Below are positions 39,501 through 48,663 of a DNA stretch of 64,000 nt, one piece after another. How positions within the stretch are numbered: the first letter of the stretch is position 1; each line of letters opens with the position of its first letter. Under the pieces are notes generated by a model. It was not told the DNA's origin. It saw nothing but the letters and a program-made list of their open reading frames with translations, and made no database searches. The stretch spans positions 1-64,000 of the forward strand of contig SVTJ01000009.1 in the NCBI GenBank assembly GCA_015063845.1, in the 5' to 3' direction. A program made the position numbers and the translations under genes. The stretch comes from Oscillospiraceae bacterium. Its GTDB lineage: Bacteria; Bacillota; Clostridia; Oscillospirales; CAG-272.

Positions 39501-40637
39501 TTAATCGATACCGAGTGTATTTGATATTATCTTCGCTATGCGGCAAAAGCCGTCAAGCGTGCCGAGATCCTCTGCCGCCTCTCCCTTTTGATACACGAGC
39601 AGAGGCGTGTACTCTCTGGTGTGGTCGGTGCTCTTTGAGAAGCCCGGGTCACAGCCGTGGTCGGCGGTTATTATGAGCATATCGTCCTCGCTGAGCTTTT
39701 CAACAAAAGCTCCAAGCCAAGTATCAAAGGCGTTCAGTCCGCTCGCGTATGCGTTTGCATCTCTGCGGTGTCCCCAAAGCATATCGAAATCGACAAGATT
39801 TGCAAAGCAAAGTCCCGTGAAATCTATTTTGGAAAGCTCGTCAAGCACGCTCATACCCTCGTCGTTGGAATGGGTATAGTGCGCCTGTGTAAAGCTCTGA
39901 CCTGCAAAAATGTCGTATATCTTTCCGACGGATATACAGTCAAGTCCGCTTTTAACCACGCGCTCGGGCAAAATATCTTTTGGGGGCTCTAGCGAGAAAT
40001 CACGTCTGTTTGCGGTGCGTCGAAAGTCTCCCGCGCTTCCCTTGAAGGGACGGGCGATTATTCTGCCGACTCCGTATTTTTCTCCCCTCATTATCTCTCT
40101 TGCCTTGCGGCAGTAGCCGTAAAGCTCGTCGAGACTTACAATATCCTCATGAGCCGCTATCTGGAGCACGCTGTCTGCAGAGGTATACACGATAAGCTTT
40201 CCGCTTTCGAGATGCTCCGCTCCGAAATCGTTTATAACCGCCGTACCCGAATACGGCTTATTGCAGAGTATTCCCCTGCCAAAAGCGGCTTGCAGTCTAT
40301 CGACTATCTCGTCGGGAAAACCGTTTGGGAACGTGGGCATCGGCTCTTTTGAAATATGACCCGCTATCTCCCAGTGCCCGATAGTGGTGTCCTTACCACC
40401 CGACAGCTCACGCAGACGCGCGTGTGTCGCCAACGGCGCATTTGTCTTGCCGAGAAACGACAGTCCGTCTATATTTCCAAGCCCCAACGCACAAAGATTG
40501 GGGATATCAAGAATTCCCGTGTTATAAAGACTGCGAAGCGTATGCGCGCCGCTATCGCCAAAAATGCTCGCGTCGGGTGCTTCCCCCGCGCCAACGCTAT
40601 CGAGAACTATCAAAAAAACTCTCTTTGAGTGCTTCAT
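39501..40637 (-). CDS. deoB: Phosphopentomutase
   Basis: 378 aa from ATG 40637 (GAGGAAAGT just upstream; the track start is 12 codons earlier). Alkaline-phosphatase superfamily: FLIVLDSVGAGEAPDA at the N terminus, HTLRSLY, KDTTIGHWEI with the phosphothreonine site, and TADHGCDPGF...STDHTREYTPLL near the end. Interconverts ribose-1- and ribose-5-phosphate (and deoxy forms). Between deoD and cdd. Confidence 0.96.
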   Translation of the reverse strand: MKHSKRVFLIVLDSVGAGEAPDASIFGDSGAHTLRSLYNTGILDIPNLCALGLGNIDGLSFLGKTNAPLATHARLRELSGGKDTTIGHWEIAGHISKEPMPTFPNGFPDEIVDRLQAAFGRGILCNKPYSGTAVINDFGAEHLESGKLIVYTSADSVLQIAAHEDIVSLDELYGYCRKAREIMRGEKYGVGRIIARPFKGSAGDFRRTANRRDFSLEPPKDILPERVVKSGLDCISVGKIYDIFAGQSFTQAHYTHSNDEGMSVLDELSKIDFTGLCFANLVDFDMLWGHRRDANAYASGLNAFDTWLGAFVEKLSEDDMLIITADHGCDPGFSKSTDHTREYTPLLVYQKGEAAEDLGTLDGFCRIAKIISNTLGID

Positions 40638-40644
40638 ACTTTCC

Positions 40645-41370
40645 TCATTCTTGTATTTTTGCGGCAACGTCAAGCGCGAGACGCATCATATCCGTAAAGC
40701 CGCTCATTCTCTCGTCGGACGTAGTCGACTCACCCGTGACCAGCGAATCCGAGACCGTGCATATCGCAAGCGCCTTCTTTCCGGCTCTCGCCGCATTCAT
40801 ATAAAGAGCCGCCGCTTCCATCTCAACGGCAAGCACTCCCATCTTCTTCCACTTAAGTCCACCGCCGTTCTCATCGTAAAACGTATCCGACGAGAACAGA
40901 TTTCCAACGTGATATTCAAGTCCCTTTTGCTTTGCGAGCTCAACGGCGCACTCAAGCGTTTTATAGTCGCATATTGGCGCGTAATGACCGCCAAGAGCAT
41001 ACTGCTCGCTATACGCGGAATTTGTACAAGCTCCCATTCCGAAAACTATATCGCGAACCTTTACCTGCTCTTGCAAAGCTCCCGCAGAGCCTATCCTTAT
41101 GATACAGTCAACGTCAAAAAAGTTGTATAGCTCATAGCTGTAAATACCTATCGACGGCATTCCCATACCGCTTGCCATTACCGACACGCGCTTTCCGTTC
41201 CACTCTCCCGTATAGCCCTGTACCCCTCTTACGTTATTGAAAAGCACGGGGTTTTCAAGAAAATTCTTGGCAACGTACTCCGAACGCAAAGGGTCGCCCG
41301 GCATAAGCACGACCTTGGCAATATCCGACGGGGACGCCTTGATATGAGGTGTTGGTGTTTTTTCCGACAT
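40645..41370 (-). CDS. deoD: Purine nucleoside phosphorylase, DeoD type
   Basis: 241 aa from ATG 41370 (AAAGGAG 11 nt upstream). Trimeric/hexameric PNP family: MPGDPLRSEYVAKNFLE (~22), GVQGYTGEWNGKRVSVMASGMGMPSIGIYSYEL (family signature) and AVEMEAAALYM near 180, with SDSLVTGE supplying the base-binding Asp. Degrades purine (deoxy)nucleosides to base and sugar-1-phosphate. Confidence 0.96.
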   Translation of the reverse strand: MSEKTPTPHIKASPSDIAKVVLMPGDPLRSEYVAKNFLENPVLFNNVRGVQGYTGEWNGKRVSVMASGMGMPSIGIYSYELYNFFDVDCIIRIGSAGALQEQVKVRDIVFGMGACTNSAYSEQYALGGHYAPICDYKTLECAVELAKQKGLEYHVGNLFSSDTFYDENGGGLKWKKMGVLAVEMEAAALYMNAARAGKKALAICTVSDSLVTGESTTSDERMSGFTDMMRLALDVAAKIQE

Positions 41371-41390
41371 TTTTACGTACACTCCTTTTG

Positions 41391-41978
41391 TCAGTTTTTA
41401 AGCGGAGTTCCCTCCATATAGTACGACGCTTCCATATCCGCCACGCAAAGCGCAAAGGCAAGCGGAAACATCTCAAGTGCCCTGCCTATCTGATTTGCGT
41501 CCTCGGGACCCGAGAAGCCCATATGGTATCTTATCGCGAACGCCTCGTCACGCGTGAGCTTGATAAATCCCGAGATTATGTAAACGGATTTTTCGCCGTG
41601 ACCGTATGGCAGATTGTCCTCTATGGTATAATAAGGGACACTCTCCCACACTCCGTTCTTCTTTACGTTTCGCATCTCGGTCTTGTAAAAATTAGTCTTA
41701 CAAAGGTCGTGAAGCAATGCCGCGATGGCAAGCGACTCCTCTGAGAAGGTAAAGCCGTATTTCTCCTTAAAGCGCGGACGATTCACAAAATCGCAAAGAC
41801 ATTCGTAGACGTTGAGGCTGTGCTCAAGCAAGCCTCCCTCATACGCGCCGTGAAATCTCGTTGACGCAGGTGCTGTAAAGAAATCCGTCTTGCACTCAAT
41901 GTATTCCAGCAGCTTATCCGCGCCCTCTCTCTTTACACACGATTTGTAAATATCAATAAATTTTTCTCTGTTAGTCAT
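41391..41978 (-). CDS. HD-domain phosphohydrolase
   Basis: 195 aa. HD motif set: RFHGAYEGGLLEHSLNVYEC (H near 53), AALLHDLCKTNFY (HD pair near 88), YGHGEKSVYIISGF (H near 129) and VADMEASYYMEG (D near 184), so all metal ligands are present. Family members act on nucleotides or nucleic acid ends; in this operon (HD, deoD, deoB, cdd) a 5'-nucleotidase or deoxynucleotide phosphohydrolase role is a reasonable guess. First gene of the operon. Confidence 0.85.
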   Translation of the reverse strand: MTNREKFIDIYKSCVKREGADKLLEYIECKTDFFTAPASTRFHGAYEGGLLEHSLNVYECLCDFVNRPRFKEKYGFTFSEESLAIAALLHDLCKTNFYKTEMRNVKKNGVWESVPYYTIEDNLPYGHGEKSVYIISGFIKLTRDEAFAIRYHMGFSGPEDANQIGRALEMFPLAFALCVADMEASYYMEGTPLKN

Positions 41979-42007
41979 ATTATTTCTCCATAAATATAGT
42001 TATATTT

Positions 42008-42036
42008 ATTGTATCACATTTCCCGCCATAAATCAA
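42008..42036 (-). promoter_or_regulatory. Promoter of the nucleoside salvage operon
   Basis: Minus strand TTGATT (42031-42036), 17 bp, TACAAT (42008-42013), about 30 bp before the HD gene. Confidence 0.7.
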
Positions 42037-42127
42037 CGGTGATATTATAAATTTATAATATTTTTAAATATAAGATCCGCATTGGAAATGAAATTCATCT
42101 CCAATGCGGAAATAATGCTATCAATGC

Positions 42128-43861
42128 TCAAAATTCCAATATAACAAAGCCCGTTGCGGGTACTCTCACCTTATACGTCTTACCGTCCACTCTAATGATA
42201 TCCACGGGCATATCAACGCCCTCAACAAGCTTTTTGGGAACAGCGTTTTGCTTGAATGTCACCGTCACGCACTTTGTCGCCTCTTGGTTTATACTGTCAC
42301 CCGTCACGGCATCTCGTCTGTTACCCGCATTGTTGAATATCGAAAGATATCGCTTGCCGTTCTCATCGGCAGATACCAGCCACAAAAGTCCGTCAACGTA
42401 GCAGTCAAGCGTTTGTTTCGTCAGGGTGGAAATGACCGCTTCAAGTTTTTCGATATCTCCACTCTCAATTATCCTCAGTCCGCTTCCCTGCCTCTCACTT
42501 GCGAAGTCGCCGTCGACCGAAGCGTCTATCAGATACTCGTAACGAGAGAGCGCATCGTCGGACGCGTCCTCGTACAAAATATCAAAAACGTCACCGAAAC
42601 GAGTGTTGGTCATAACATGGTCCTCATTGTCGCCGTCATATCTTTCGCTGTAAGCGAAAAGCAGCTTTATGACGTCCTCGATATGTCCGAAATACCTCTT
42701 TTCCTCAGCGTCAAGAGGTGCCTCAAGATACGTATCTCTGTGCTCTCCTAACGCTCCCTTGAGTACATCTGTGTTTATCTGCACGACCGAGTAGCGTTTC
42801 GGAAGTACCACGGCAAACGGCACCCTTGCCTTTATACCGCGGAATTTCATAGCGTTATTTATAAAGTTCTTTTTGACCTGACCGTACTCGGACAGCTCGA
42901 ACGTAGTCATATCGTTGTAGCTGCAATTAAGTCCCCATTCCTCGCTCATATAGTGCGCGCCCGCCATAAGAGAATAGTAATATATGCGGTTTTGCAGCAG
43001 ACGCGAGCTTCCGCCGTTTTTGCCGTAGGTAGTAAAGTCGTCCTTGTGCGTTTCTTGAGTGAGATACCATTCGTTTTTCAAAGTAGTGTTGAATACGGGC
43101 ATAGTGTAGCCGTGCTCCTTTGACGCGCTCCAGCATTCGTAATACGTGCCCCAAGTCTTGCCCGACGCATTTGCCTGTCCTCGCGCGAGTGCCACGGCTA
43201 CGCACATAAGGGGTATCTGCGCTCCAACCTCGGGCATAAACGTCTTCATTCCCGCCTTGTCCTCAAGATAAGCGGCAAGATAATAGCTGTCACAAGGCAG
43301 AATACAGTTGTCGGTGTCTGCCATACGACACGCAAACAGCTCTTTGAACTCGTCAATAAATTCCTCGTGTGTCCTTGCGTAGGTCTTGTTTGCGTAAAAG
43401 TAAATGCTCTCTTGGGATAGTCCGTGCAGCACCTTTTTGTCAGGCGTTACCGCATAGGGACGCAGAAGCTCTTTGTCAAGCAAGGCTACGTCGTACGGGC
43501 CGTCACCGCCGACGCGCCTGAGCCGCGCCCAGTCCTGCCTGCGGCGATTAGAGCCGCTTTCGTGAAGCTGAAAACCGAGAAACCAATCTCCGAGCATTTC
43601 CCTATATTTACCGATAAGCAACTTGTCAAATTCATAAGGATACCACGTAATACCGCCCGCTATTCTGTCCACGTAAAAAGGGATATTATCCTGTTTTATC
43701 ATTTGGTAAAGACGAGAACCCTCGGCAGCAAAATAATTAAAGGTCTTATCCTTTGGGACTGCAAAGCAATGCTGTATCTTAAAGCCCGTATCACCGTTTA
43801 TCATTCCGTTTTTTTCAAGACCCGCAAAGCATTCGTCATTGTACACGTGAAAAAACTTCAT
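42128..43861 (-). CDS. Large uncharacterised protein, possible glycoside hydrolase-like
   Basis: 577 aa, cytoplasmic by composition (no signal peptide). I do not recognise the family. The N-terminal two thirds are rich in Trp/Tyr/His and acidic residues in a pattern reminiscent of a TIM-barrel glycosidase (FLGFQLHESGSN, TWGTYYECW, YMSEEWGLNCSYNDM). A region of ~100 residues containing RVPFAVVLPKRYSVVQI follows, and the C terminus (~480-577) looks like a beta-sandwich, with GLLWLVSADENGKRYLSIFNN. EEWG and ECW could hold acid residues. Consensus-like promoter at 43914-43942 and GGAGG RBS. It stands alone beside a spore-protein gene. Confidence 0.5.
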   Translation of the reverse strand: MKFFHVYNDECFAGLEKNGMINGDTGFKIQHCFAVPKDKTFNYFAAEGSRLYQMIKQDNIPFYVDRIAGGITWYPYEFDKLLIGKYREMLGDWFLGFQLHESGSNRRRQDWARLRRVGGDGPYDVALLDKELLRPYAVTPDKKVLHGLSQESIYFYANKTYARTHEEFIDEFKELFACRMADTDNCILPCDSYYLAAYLEDKAGMKTFMPEVGAQIPLMCVAVALARGQANASGKTWGTYYECWSASKEHGYTMPVFNTTLKNEWYLTQETHKDDFTTYGKNGGSSRLLQNRIYYYSLMAGAHYMSEEWGLNCSYNDMTTFELSEYGQVKKNFINNAMKFRGIKARVPFAVVLPKRYSVVQINTDVLKGALGEHRDTYLEAPLDAEEKRYFGHIEDVIKLLFAYSERYDGDNEDHVMTNTRFGDVFDILYEDASDDALSRYEYLIDASVDGDFASERQGSGLRIIESGDIEKLEAVISTLTKQTLDCYVDGLLWLVSADENGKRYLSIFNNAGNRRDAVTGDSINQEATKCVTVTFKQNAVPKKLVEGVDMPVDIIRVDGKTYKVRVPATGFVILEF

Positions 43862-43913
43862 ACTCGACCTCCGTATTAAAAAGCCAAAAAAGCCTTAATA
43901 AATGTCAATAAAA

Positions 43914-43942
43914 AGTATAGCATATCATTTTTTAAAAGTCAA
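43914..43942 (-). promoter_or_regulatory. Promoter of the 577-aa protein gene
   Basis: Minus strand TTGACT (43937-43942), 17 bp, TATACT (43914-43919). Confidence 0.7.
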
Positions 43943-44056
43943 CAAGTTACCATATTTTCTCACTAATAATAAAAAAACATCTGTCAACAATAATAGCAGA
44001 GCAGCGGAAAAGCGGCGACAGGGGCAAAGGATTTTGCTCGGTATGCCGCAAAGGAA

Positions 44057-44092
44057 AGGCGCAGAGCCTTTTGCTCTGCGCTTTCCCTTCTT
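44057..44092. repeat. Strong hairpin upstream of the spore protein gene
   Basis: GGAAAG.CGCAGAGC / GCTCTGCG.CTTTCC around CTTTT, a ~14-bp stem with a single bulge, ending about 40 nt before the SASP start. It is either part of the mRNA leader or a terminator for upstream transcription; the T-run after it is weak. Confidence 0.45.
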
Positions 44093-44128
44093 ATGCTCGA
44101 TAAAATAGATAAGACAGGAGATTTTGAT

Positions 44129-44329
44129 ATGTCTAACAAGAACGTAGTGCCTGAGGCAAAGGAAGCGCTTAACAAGTTTAAGATGCAGGCTGCCAGCGAG
44201 GTCGGTGTTAACCTTAAGAACGGTTACAACGGTGACCTCACCTCTAAGCAGGCAGGTAGCGTCGGCGGTCAGATGGTAAAGAAGATGGTCGAGAGCTACG
44301 AGAACTCCATTAAGAACACCAACGGCTAA
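44129..44329 (+). CDS. Small acid-soluble spore protein, alpha/beta type
   Basis: 66 aa from ATG 44129 (ACAGGAG upstream). The text VPEAKEALNKFKMQAASEVGV and SKQAGSVGGQMVKKMVESYE matches alpha/beta SASPs, which coat DNA in the forespore. The EVG/LG-like site is where the GPR protease cleaves. Implies sporulation capability. A forespore sigma-G promoter would be expected; I could not identify one confidently. Confidence 0.9.
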   Translation: MSNKNVVPEAKEALNKFKMQAASEVGVNLKNGYNGDLTSKQAGSVGGQMVKKMVESYENSIKNTNG

Positions 44330-44344
44330 AACGCCCTGGTAATA

Positions 44345-44375
44345 AAACGGCGGTGCAAGTCACCGCCGTTTTATT
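44345..44375 (+). terminator. Terminator of the SASP gene
   Basis: AAACGGCGGTG / CACCGCCGTTT with CAAGT loop, followed by TATTATAT. Confidence 0.85.
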
Positions 44376-44398
44376 ATATCGCTTTTTCCATTTAACTG

Positions 44399-44427
44399 TT
44401 GACAAAAAAGTTTTTTTGGTTTATAAT
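44399..44427 (+). promoter_or_regulatory. Promoter of tyrS
   Basis: TTGACA (44399-44404), 17 bp, TATAAT (44422-44427), exact consensus. The start codon follows within ~40 nt, so there is no room for a T-box leader. Confidence 0.88.
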
Positions 44428-44468
44428 TAATAATTGTTATATAATTATTTTCAAACAGGAGATTTGTT

Positions 44469-45689
44469 ATGACTATTTATGACGAGCTCGTTGCCAGAGG
44501 TCTTATCGCTCAGGTAACGGACGAAGACGAGATCAAAGAACTTATAAACAACGGTAAAGCCGTTTTCTATATTGGTTTCGACCCCACGGCTGACAGCTTG
44601 CACGTCGGTCACTTCATGGCTCTCTGCCTTATGAAGAGACTTCAGATGGCAGGCAATAAACCCGTTGCTCTCATCGGCGGCGGTACGGCTATGGTCGGTG
44701 ACCCCTCGGGCAGAACCGATATGCGTCAGATGATGACTAAGGAGACTATCGCTCACAACTGCGAATGCTTCAAAAAGCAGATGAGCCGCTTTATCGATTT
44801 TTCCGACGGTAAGGCTCTTATGGTGAACAATGCCGACTGGCTGCTTGACCTCAACTACATCGAGGTGCTCCGCGAGGTTGGCGCTTGCTTCTCTGTTAAT
44901 CGTATGCTCTCCGCTGAGTGCTACAAGCAGAGAATGGAAAAGGGGCTTTCCTTCCTTGAGTTCAACTACATGATAATGCAGTCCTATGACTTCTATCACC
45001 TCTACCAGACGCTCGGCTGCAATATGCAGTTTGGCGGTGACGACCAGTGGTCGAATATGCTTGGCGGTACGGAGCTTATCCGCCGCAAGCTCGGTAAGGA
45101 CGCATACGCTATGACCATCACGCTTCTCCTCAATTCCGAGGGCAAGAAGATGGGTAAGACGCAGTCGGGCGCAGTTTGGCTCGACCCCGAAAAGACCTCT
45201 CCCTACGATTTCTATCAGTACTGGAGAAACGTTGCGGACGCTGACGTTCTTAAGTGCATAAGAATGCTCACCTTCCTTCCCCTCGAGCAGATAAACGAGA
45301 TGGATAGCTGGGAGGGCGCACAGCTCAATCGCGCTAAGGAGATACTCGCATACGAGCTCACAGCTCTCGTTCACGGTGAGGAAGAAGCAAAGAAGGCAGA
45401 GGCGAGCGCAAAGGCACTCTTCGGCGCGGGCGCTGAGGCTGAGATACCTATGACCGAGCTTTGTGACGCTGACTTTATCGACGGCGTTATCGACATCGGC
45501 TCTATACTAGTAAAGGCAGGACTTGTTCCCTCTAAGAGCGAGGCAAGACGCGCTATCGAGCAGGGCGGAGTTTCCTGCGACGGCGAAAAGGTTACCGACG
45601 TAAGAGCTACCTATTCTAAGGCAGACCTCGCCGACGGTAAGGTCTTCAAGCGTGGTAAAAAGAGCTTCCGCAAGGTAATCGCGAAGTAA
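44469..45689 (+). CDS. tyrS: Tyrosyl-tRNA synthetase
   Basis: 406 aa class I synthetase. [20 protein letters not shown] contains the HIGH equivalent (HVGH, ~46), [14 protein letters not shown] the tyrosine-binding region and [15 protein letters not shown] the KMSKS equivalent (KMGKT, ~228). C-terminal S4 domain (~340-406, [24 protein letters not shown]). Own promoter and terminator; no T-box. Confidence 0.97.
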   Translation: MTIYDELVARGLIAQVTDEDEIKELINNGKAVFYIGFDPTADSLHVGHFMALCLMKRLQMAGNKPVALIGGGTAMVGDPSGRTDMRQMMTKETIAHNCECFKKQMSRFIDFSDGKALMVNNADWLLDLNYIEVLREVGACFSVNRMLSAECYKQRMEKGLSFLEFNYMIMQSYDFYHLYQTLGCNMQFGGDDQWSNMLGGTELIRRKLGKDAYAMTITLLLNSEGKKMGKTQSGAVWLDPEKTSPYDFYQYWRNVADADVLKCIRMLTFLPLEQINEMDSWEGAQLNRAKEILAYELTALVHGEEEAKKAEASAKALFGAGAEAEIPMTELCDADFIDGVIDIGSILVKAGLVPSKSEARRAIEQGGVSCDGEKVTDVRATYSKADLADGKVFKRGKKSFRKVIAK

Positions 45690-45693
45690 AATA

Positions 45694-45729
45694 AAACGGC
45701 AGTTCAAAATGAACTGCCGTTTGTTTTTT
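45694..45729. terminator. Bidirectional terminator between tyrS and the GH20 gene
   Basis: AAACGGCAGTTC / GAACTGCCGTTT followed by TGTTTTTTC on plus; the minus strand also runs into T's after the stem. Confidence 0.88.
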
Positions 45730-45764
45730 CAGAACAAAAAGTAACGATAACTTAGTGCTTCTTG

Positions 45765-47363
45765 TCAAGAAGATATGCCACACGTTTCCGCTATTTTCTC
45801 AAGCAGATAGACGTATTTTGAAGTAGAAAAGCAGGTGGGTAAGGTTTTTAGCTTATCTATGCATTTATGTATAGTTTCGGGGGACAGCGTCGATGCGTCC
45901 GCATAAGTATAGCGATCGGCGCATCTTGGGGGGATAACGTCACCGACGTAGTCGAATACCTCGGATAGCTCTGCCGTTCCGAATATAAACTCAGAAAGCG
46001 CGGCTTTATATTGATCGGTATATTCCATATCGCGAAGTCCCCAGAGCTTATCTCCGAATATCGCGATAACGGACGGAGCGACGTATCCGTAAAAAGGATA
46101 CTCCCCATAATTTCCGAACTCCCACGCGCACGCTTCTGCGCCTATAATGCTCTGTGCGCATTCGCCGCACTGCTTCACAAGAGGCGACCACGTCTTCATT
46201 TTCTCCGAGGACATATACGCTTCATCGTCGAAATACGCGTTTTCAAAGCTTGCGTTTATCACCTTAAAGCCGTGATCAAGGAGCTTATCGAGCGAGCAGC
46301 CCTTATTAGGTCCTCTTCCCTCTTTTGCGACGCGCCAAAACTCGACGATAATATCTCTGCTGATAGGAACCTCCTTCGACACGTCTATCTGGTCGTTCCA
46401 CATCATCATTTTTTTACCGTGAGCGCGAACGATATCGTGCATTCTGTTTATGAGATAGTAAAACTCCTCGCGTTTATCCGCAAGTCCTTCCCTCTCTCTG
46501 AGCGCGCGACACTTCGGGCATTCGTCCCAATGGCATATCCTCGGCTTTGCCTGATCAAGGAACTCAAGCTCGTCAGAGCCGATATGTATATACTCGCTTC
46601 TTGGGAAGGTCTGTGCGACCTCCGCGACAAGCGCCTCATAAAACTCCCACACTCCCTCGCTTGACGGACACAGCGTCCAGACGTGCGCGTTTTCAACTCC
46701 GCACTTGAATTCGGGGTGTACGCTACACAGTGCGGTCGCGTGGGCGGGAATTTCTATCTCGGGAACTATCTCTATGGCATACGAGTGACAAAGCTCGTCT
46801 ATCCTTGCCAGCATAGCCTTTTCGCACTGTCCGCCCTCTCCCATATACTTATACTCGGGAACGGCATCACTGGCAAAGCATGGTCCTTTACTATCGCAAA
46901 GATGCAGATGCAGGCGATTGAATTTAGCAAGCGCCATATATCTGACCACCGCCTCTATATCCTCATAGGTCGGCAATCCGCGCGCCATATCTATCATCAA
47001 GGATCTATACTCGCAGGACGGATAGTCCACTATCTCACAAGGATAAAGCTGATCCTTTCTGAGCATAAGAGCAACGGTAGCGGCGGCGTTGACTGCCCCT
47101 CTCGCATCGCGAAAGCCGATAAGGATGCCGTCCTCAAGCACTCTTACGCTATATATCTCACTCCTATCCTCAAGCGTTGCGTCGGGCGCAAAGCTTATGA
47201 ATGCGCCGCAGTCGCTCTGCTCCGCATCTCTTACGAACGATGCAAGCGCACAAGCGCCAAGCTCTGCCTCGGCACAGCCCTTTTTGTAAGTGTACGTTAT
47301 TCTTTTTGGTATTTTGCAAGCGGCGCTCAAGGCTACCTGCTTTTTAACCTCCGGAATGAGCAT
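45765..47363 (-). CDS. GH20 beta-N-acetylhexosaminidase
   Basis: 532 aa. GH20b-like N-terminal domain (~1-115) followed by the GH20 barrel: RSLMIDMARGLPTYEDIEAVVRYMALAKFNRLHLHLCDSKG (~118), PEIEIPAHATA (~200), YIHIGSDELEF (~270; the Asp-Glu catalytic pair, with GSDE in place of the usual GGDE) and WNDQIDVSK. No signal peptide is visible, so it works on imported oligosaccharides. It follows rhaA by 38 nt in the rhamnose operon. The barrel carries two CxxC pairs (CHWDECPKCRA), unusual and perhaps metal binding. Confidence 0.88.
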   Translation of the reverse strand: MLIPEVKKQVALSAACKIPKRITYTYKKGCAEAELGACALASFVRDAEQSDCGAFISFAPDATLEDRSEIYSVRVLEDGILIGFRDARGAVNAAATVALMLRKDQLYPCEIVDYPSCEYRSLMIDMARGLPTYEDIEAVVRYMALAKFNRLHLHLCDSKGPCFASDAVPEYKYMGEGGQCEKAMLARIDELCHSYAIEIVPEIEIPAHATALCSVHPEFKCGVENAHVWTLCPSSEGVWEFYEALVAEVAQTFPRSEYIHIGSDELEFLDQAKPRICHWDECPKCRALREREGLADKREEFYYLINRMHDIVRAHGKKMMMWNDQIDVSKEVPISRDIIVEFWRVAKEGRGPNKGCSLDKLLDHGFKVINASFENAYFDDEAYMSSEKMKTWSPLVKQCGECAQSIIGAEACAWEFGNYGEYPFYGYVAPSVIAIFGDKLWGLRDMEYTDQYKAALSEFIFGTAELSEVFDYVGDVIPPRCADRYTYADASTLSPETIHKCIDKLKTLPTCFSTSKYVYLLEKIAETCGISS

Positions 47364-47401
47364 ATGGTTTCTCCTAAAATTTTTATTGCGCTATGCTGAG
47401 C

Positions 47402-48658
47402 TTACGCTCTTGCGGCAAGCACTTCTCTTTCGTATCTTTCTATCTCGCCGTAAAGCTCGTCTCCTGTGGGAACACCGCAGCGGCGGCAATATTCGTCCCA
47501 AACGTCGCCCCAAGGATAAGACTTTATCTCCTCCTGCAAAAGCATAAGCTCGGTCATTCTGCCCTCATCCTGCAAGCGCTTAAGGTCAGCGTGCGGTGTG
47601 AGCATAGCGATGAGCATTGCCTTACGGAAGTTGCGCAGACCTATGGTCCAAGCAGCTATACGGTTGATGCTTGCGTCAAAATAGTCAAGAGCAATAGCAA
47701 TATCGTTGATCCTTCCGCTTGCGACTATCTCCTTAGCTATCTCGCGCGTTTCGTCATCAAGACGTATAACGTGGTCAGAATCCCAACGAACAGCTCTGGT
47801 TACGTGCAAGGCTATCTTTTTCGAGAAAAGAAGCATTGAAGATATCTTGTCGGAAACGAGCTCGGTCGGGTGATAATGTCCGTTATCCATAAGCGGCACT
47901 ATTCCTCTTGAGAGCACGTAGCCCATTGCAAACTCCGCAGAGCCTACCGTGCAGGACTCAAATCCGATACCGAACACCTTAGACTCAAGAGTAACGTACA
48001 CCTTTTCTTTATCGTAGCCTATACTGAGTATCTCGTCAAGAGATCTCGCAAATCTTTCTCTCGGACCTATTCTGTCGGCAGGTATATCCTTAAAGCCATC
48101 TGGTATCCAAATATTCATTACGCAAGGCATTCCCGTTTGATTAGCGAAGTACTCTGATATACGCAGACACGCCTGTCCGTGGCGCACCCAAAAGGCGCGT
48201 ATCTCTTCATCGGGAGAAGCGAGCGTAAGTCCGTCAGCCTTAGGATGCGAGAAGAACGTGGGGTTAAAATCAATTCCCATTCCCCTCTCCTTTGCAAAGC
48301 TTACCCACTTTGAGAAGTGCTTGGGCTCTATCGCGTCACGGTCGCAAAATTCTCCGTCCTCAAATATTGCATAGCACGCGTGGAGATTGAGCTTATGAGT
48401 TCCACCGTCAAGCTCGAGCACCTTATCAATATCAGCCATAAGCTCGTCGGGAGTTCTTGCGCGACCCGGATAATTTCCTGTTGTCTGGATACCGCCGCTG
48501 AGCTCTCCGTCGTTGTCAAAGCCCTTTACGTCGTCACCCTGCCAGCAATGCATAGCAACGTTAACGTCACGAAGGTCGTTTATCACCTTTTCGGTATCAA
48601 TACCCAAGGCCTCATATCTTTTTTTAGCTAACTCATACGCACAGCTCATATCGCACAC
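47402..48658 (-). CDS. rhaA: L-rhamnose isomerase
   Basis: 418 aa. Converts L-rhamnose to L-rhamnulose. Family phrases: NVAMHCWQGDDVKGFD (~29), GGIQTTGNYPGRARTPDELMADIDKVLELDGGTHKLNLHA (~55), FFSHPKADGLTLASPDEEIRAFWV and PLMDNGHYHPTELVSDK with Mn ligands. Five bases after rhaB. Confidence 0.97.
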   Translation of the reverse strand: MCDMSCAYELAKKRYEALGIDTEKVINDLRDVNVAMHCWQGDDVKGFDNDGELSGGIQTTGNYPGRARTPDELMADIDKVLELDGGTHKLNLHACYAIFEDGEFCDRDAIEPKHFSKWVSFAKERGMGIDFNPTFFSHPKADGLTLASPDEEIRAFWVRHGQACLRISEYFANQTGMPCVMNIWIPDGFKDIPADRIGPRERFARSLDEILSIGYDKEKVYVTLESKVFGIGFESCTVGSAEFAMGYVLSRGIVPLMDNGHYHPTELVSDKISSMLLFSKKIALHVTRAVRWDSDHVIRLDDETREIAKEIVASGRINDIAIALDYFDASINRIAAWTIGLRNFRKAMLIAMLTPHADLKRLQDEGRMTELMLLQEEIKSYPWGDVWDEYCRRCGVPTGDELYGEIERYEREVLAARA

Positions 48659-48663
48659 CTCGT

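Noticed and set aside
44399-44468. T-box leader for tyrS
   Set aside because: The promoter lies about 40 nt from the start codon, leaving no space for a T-box.
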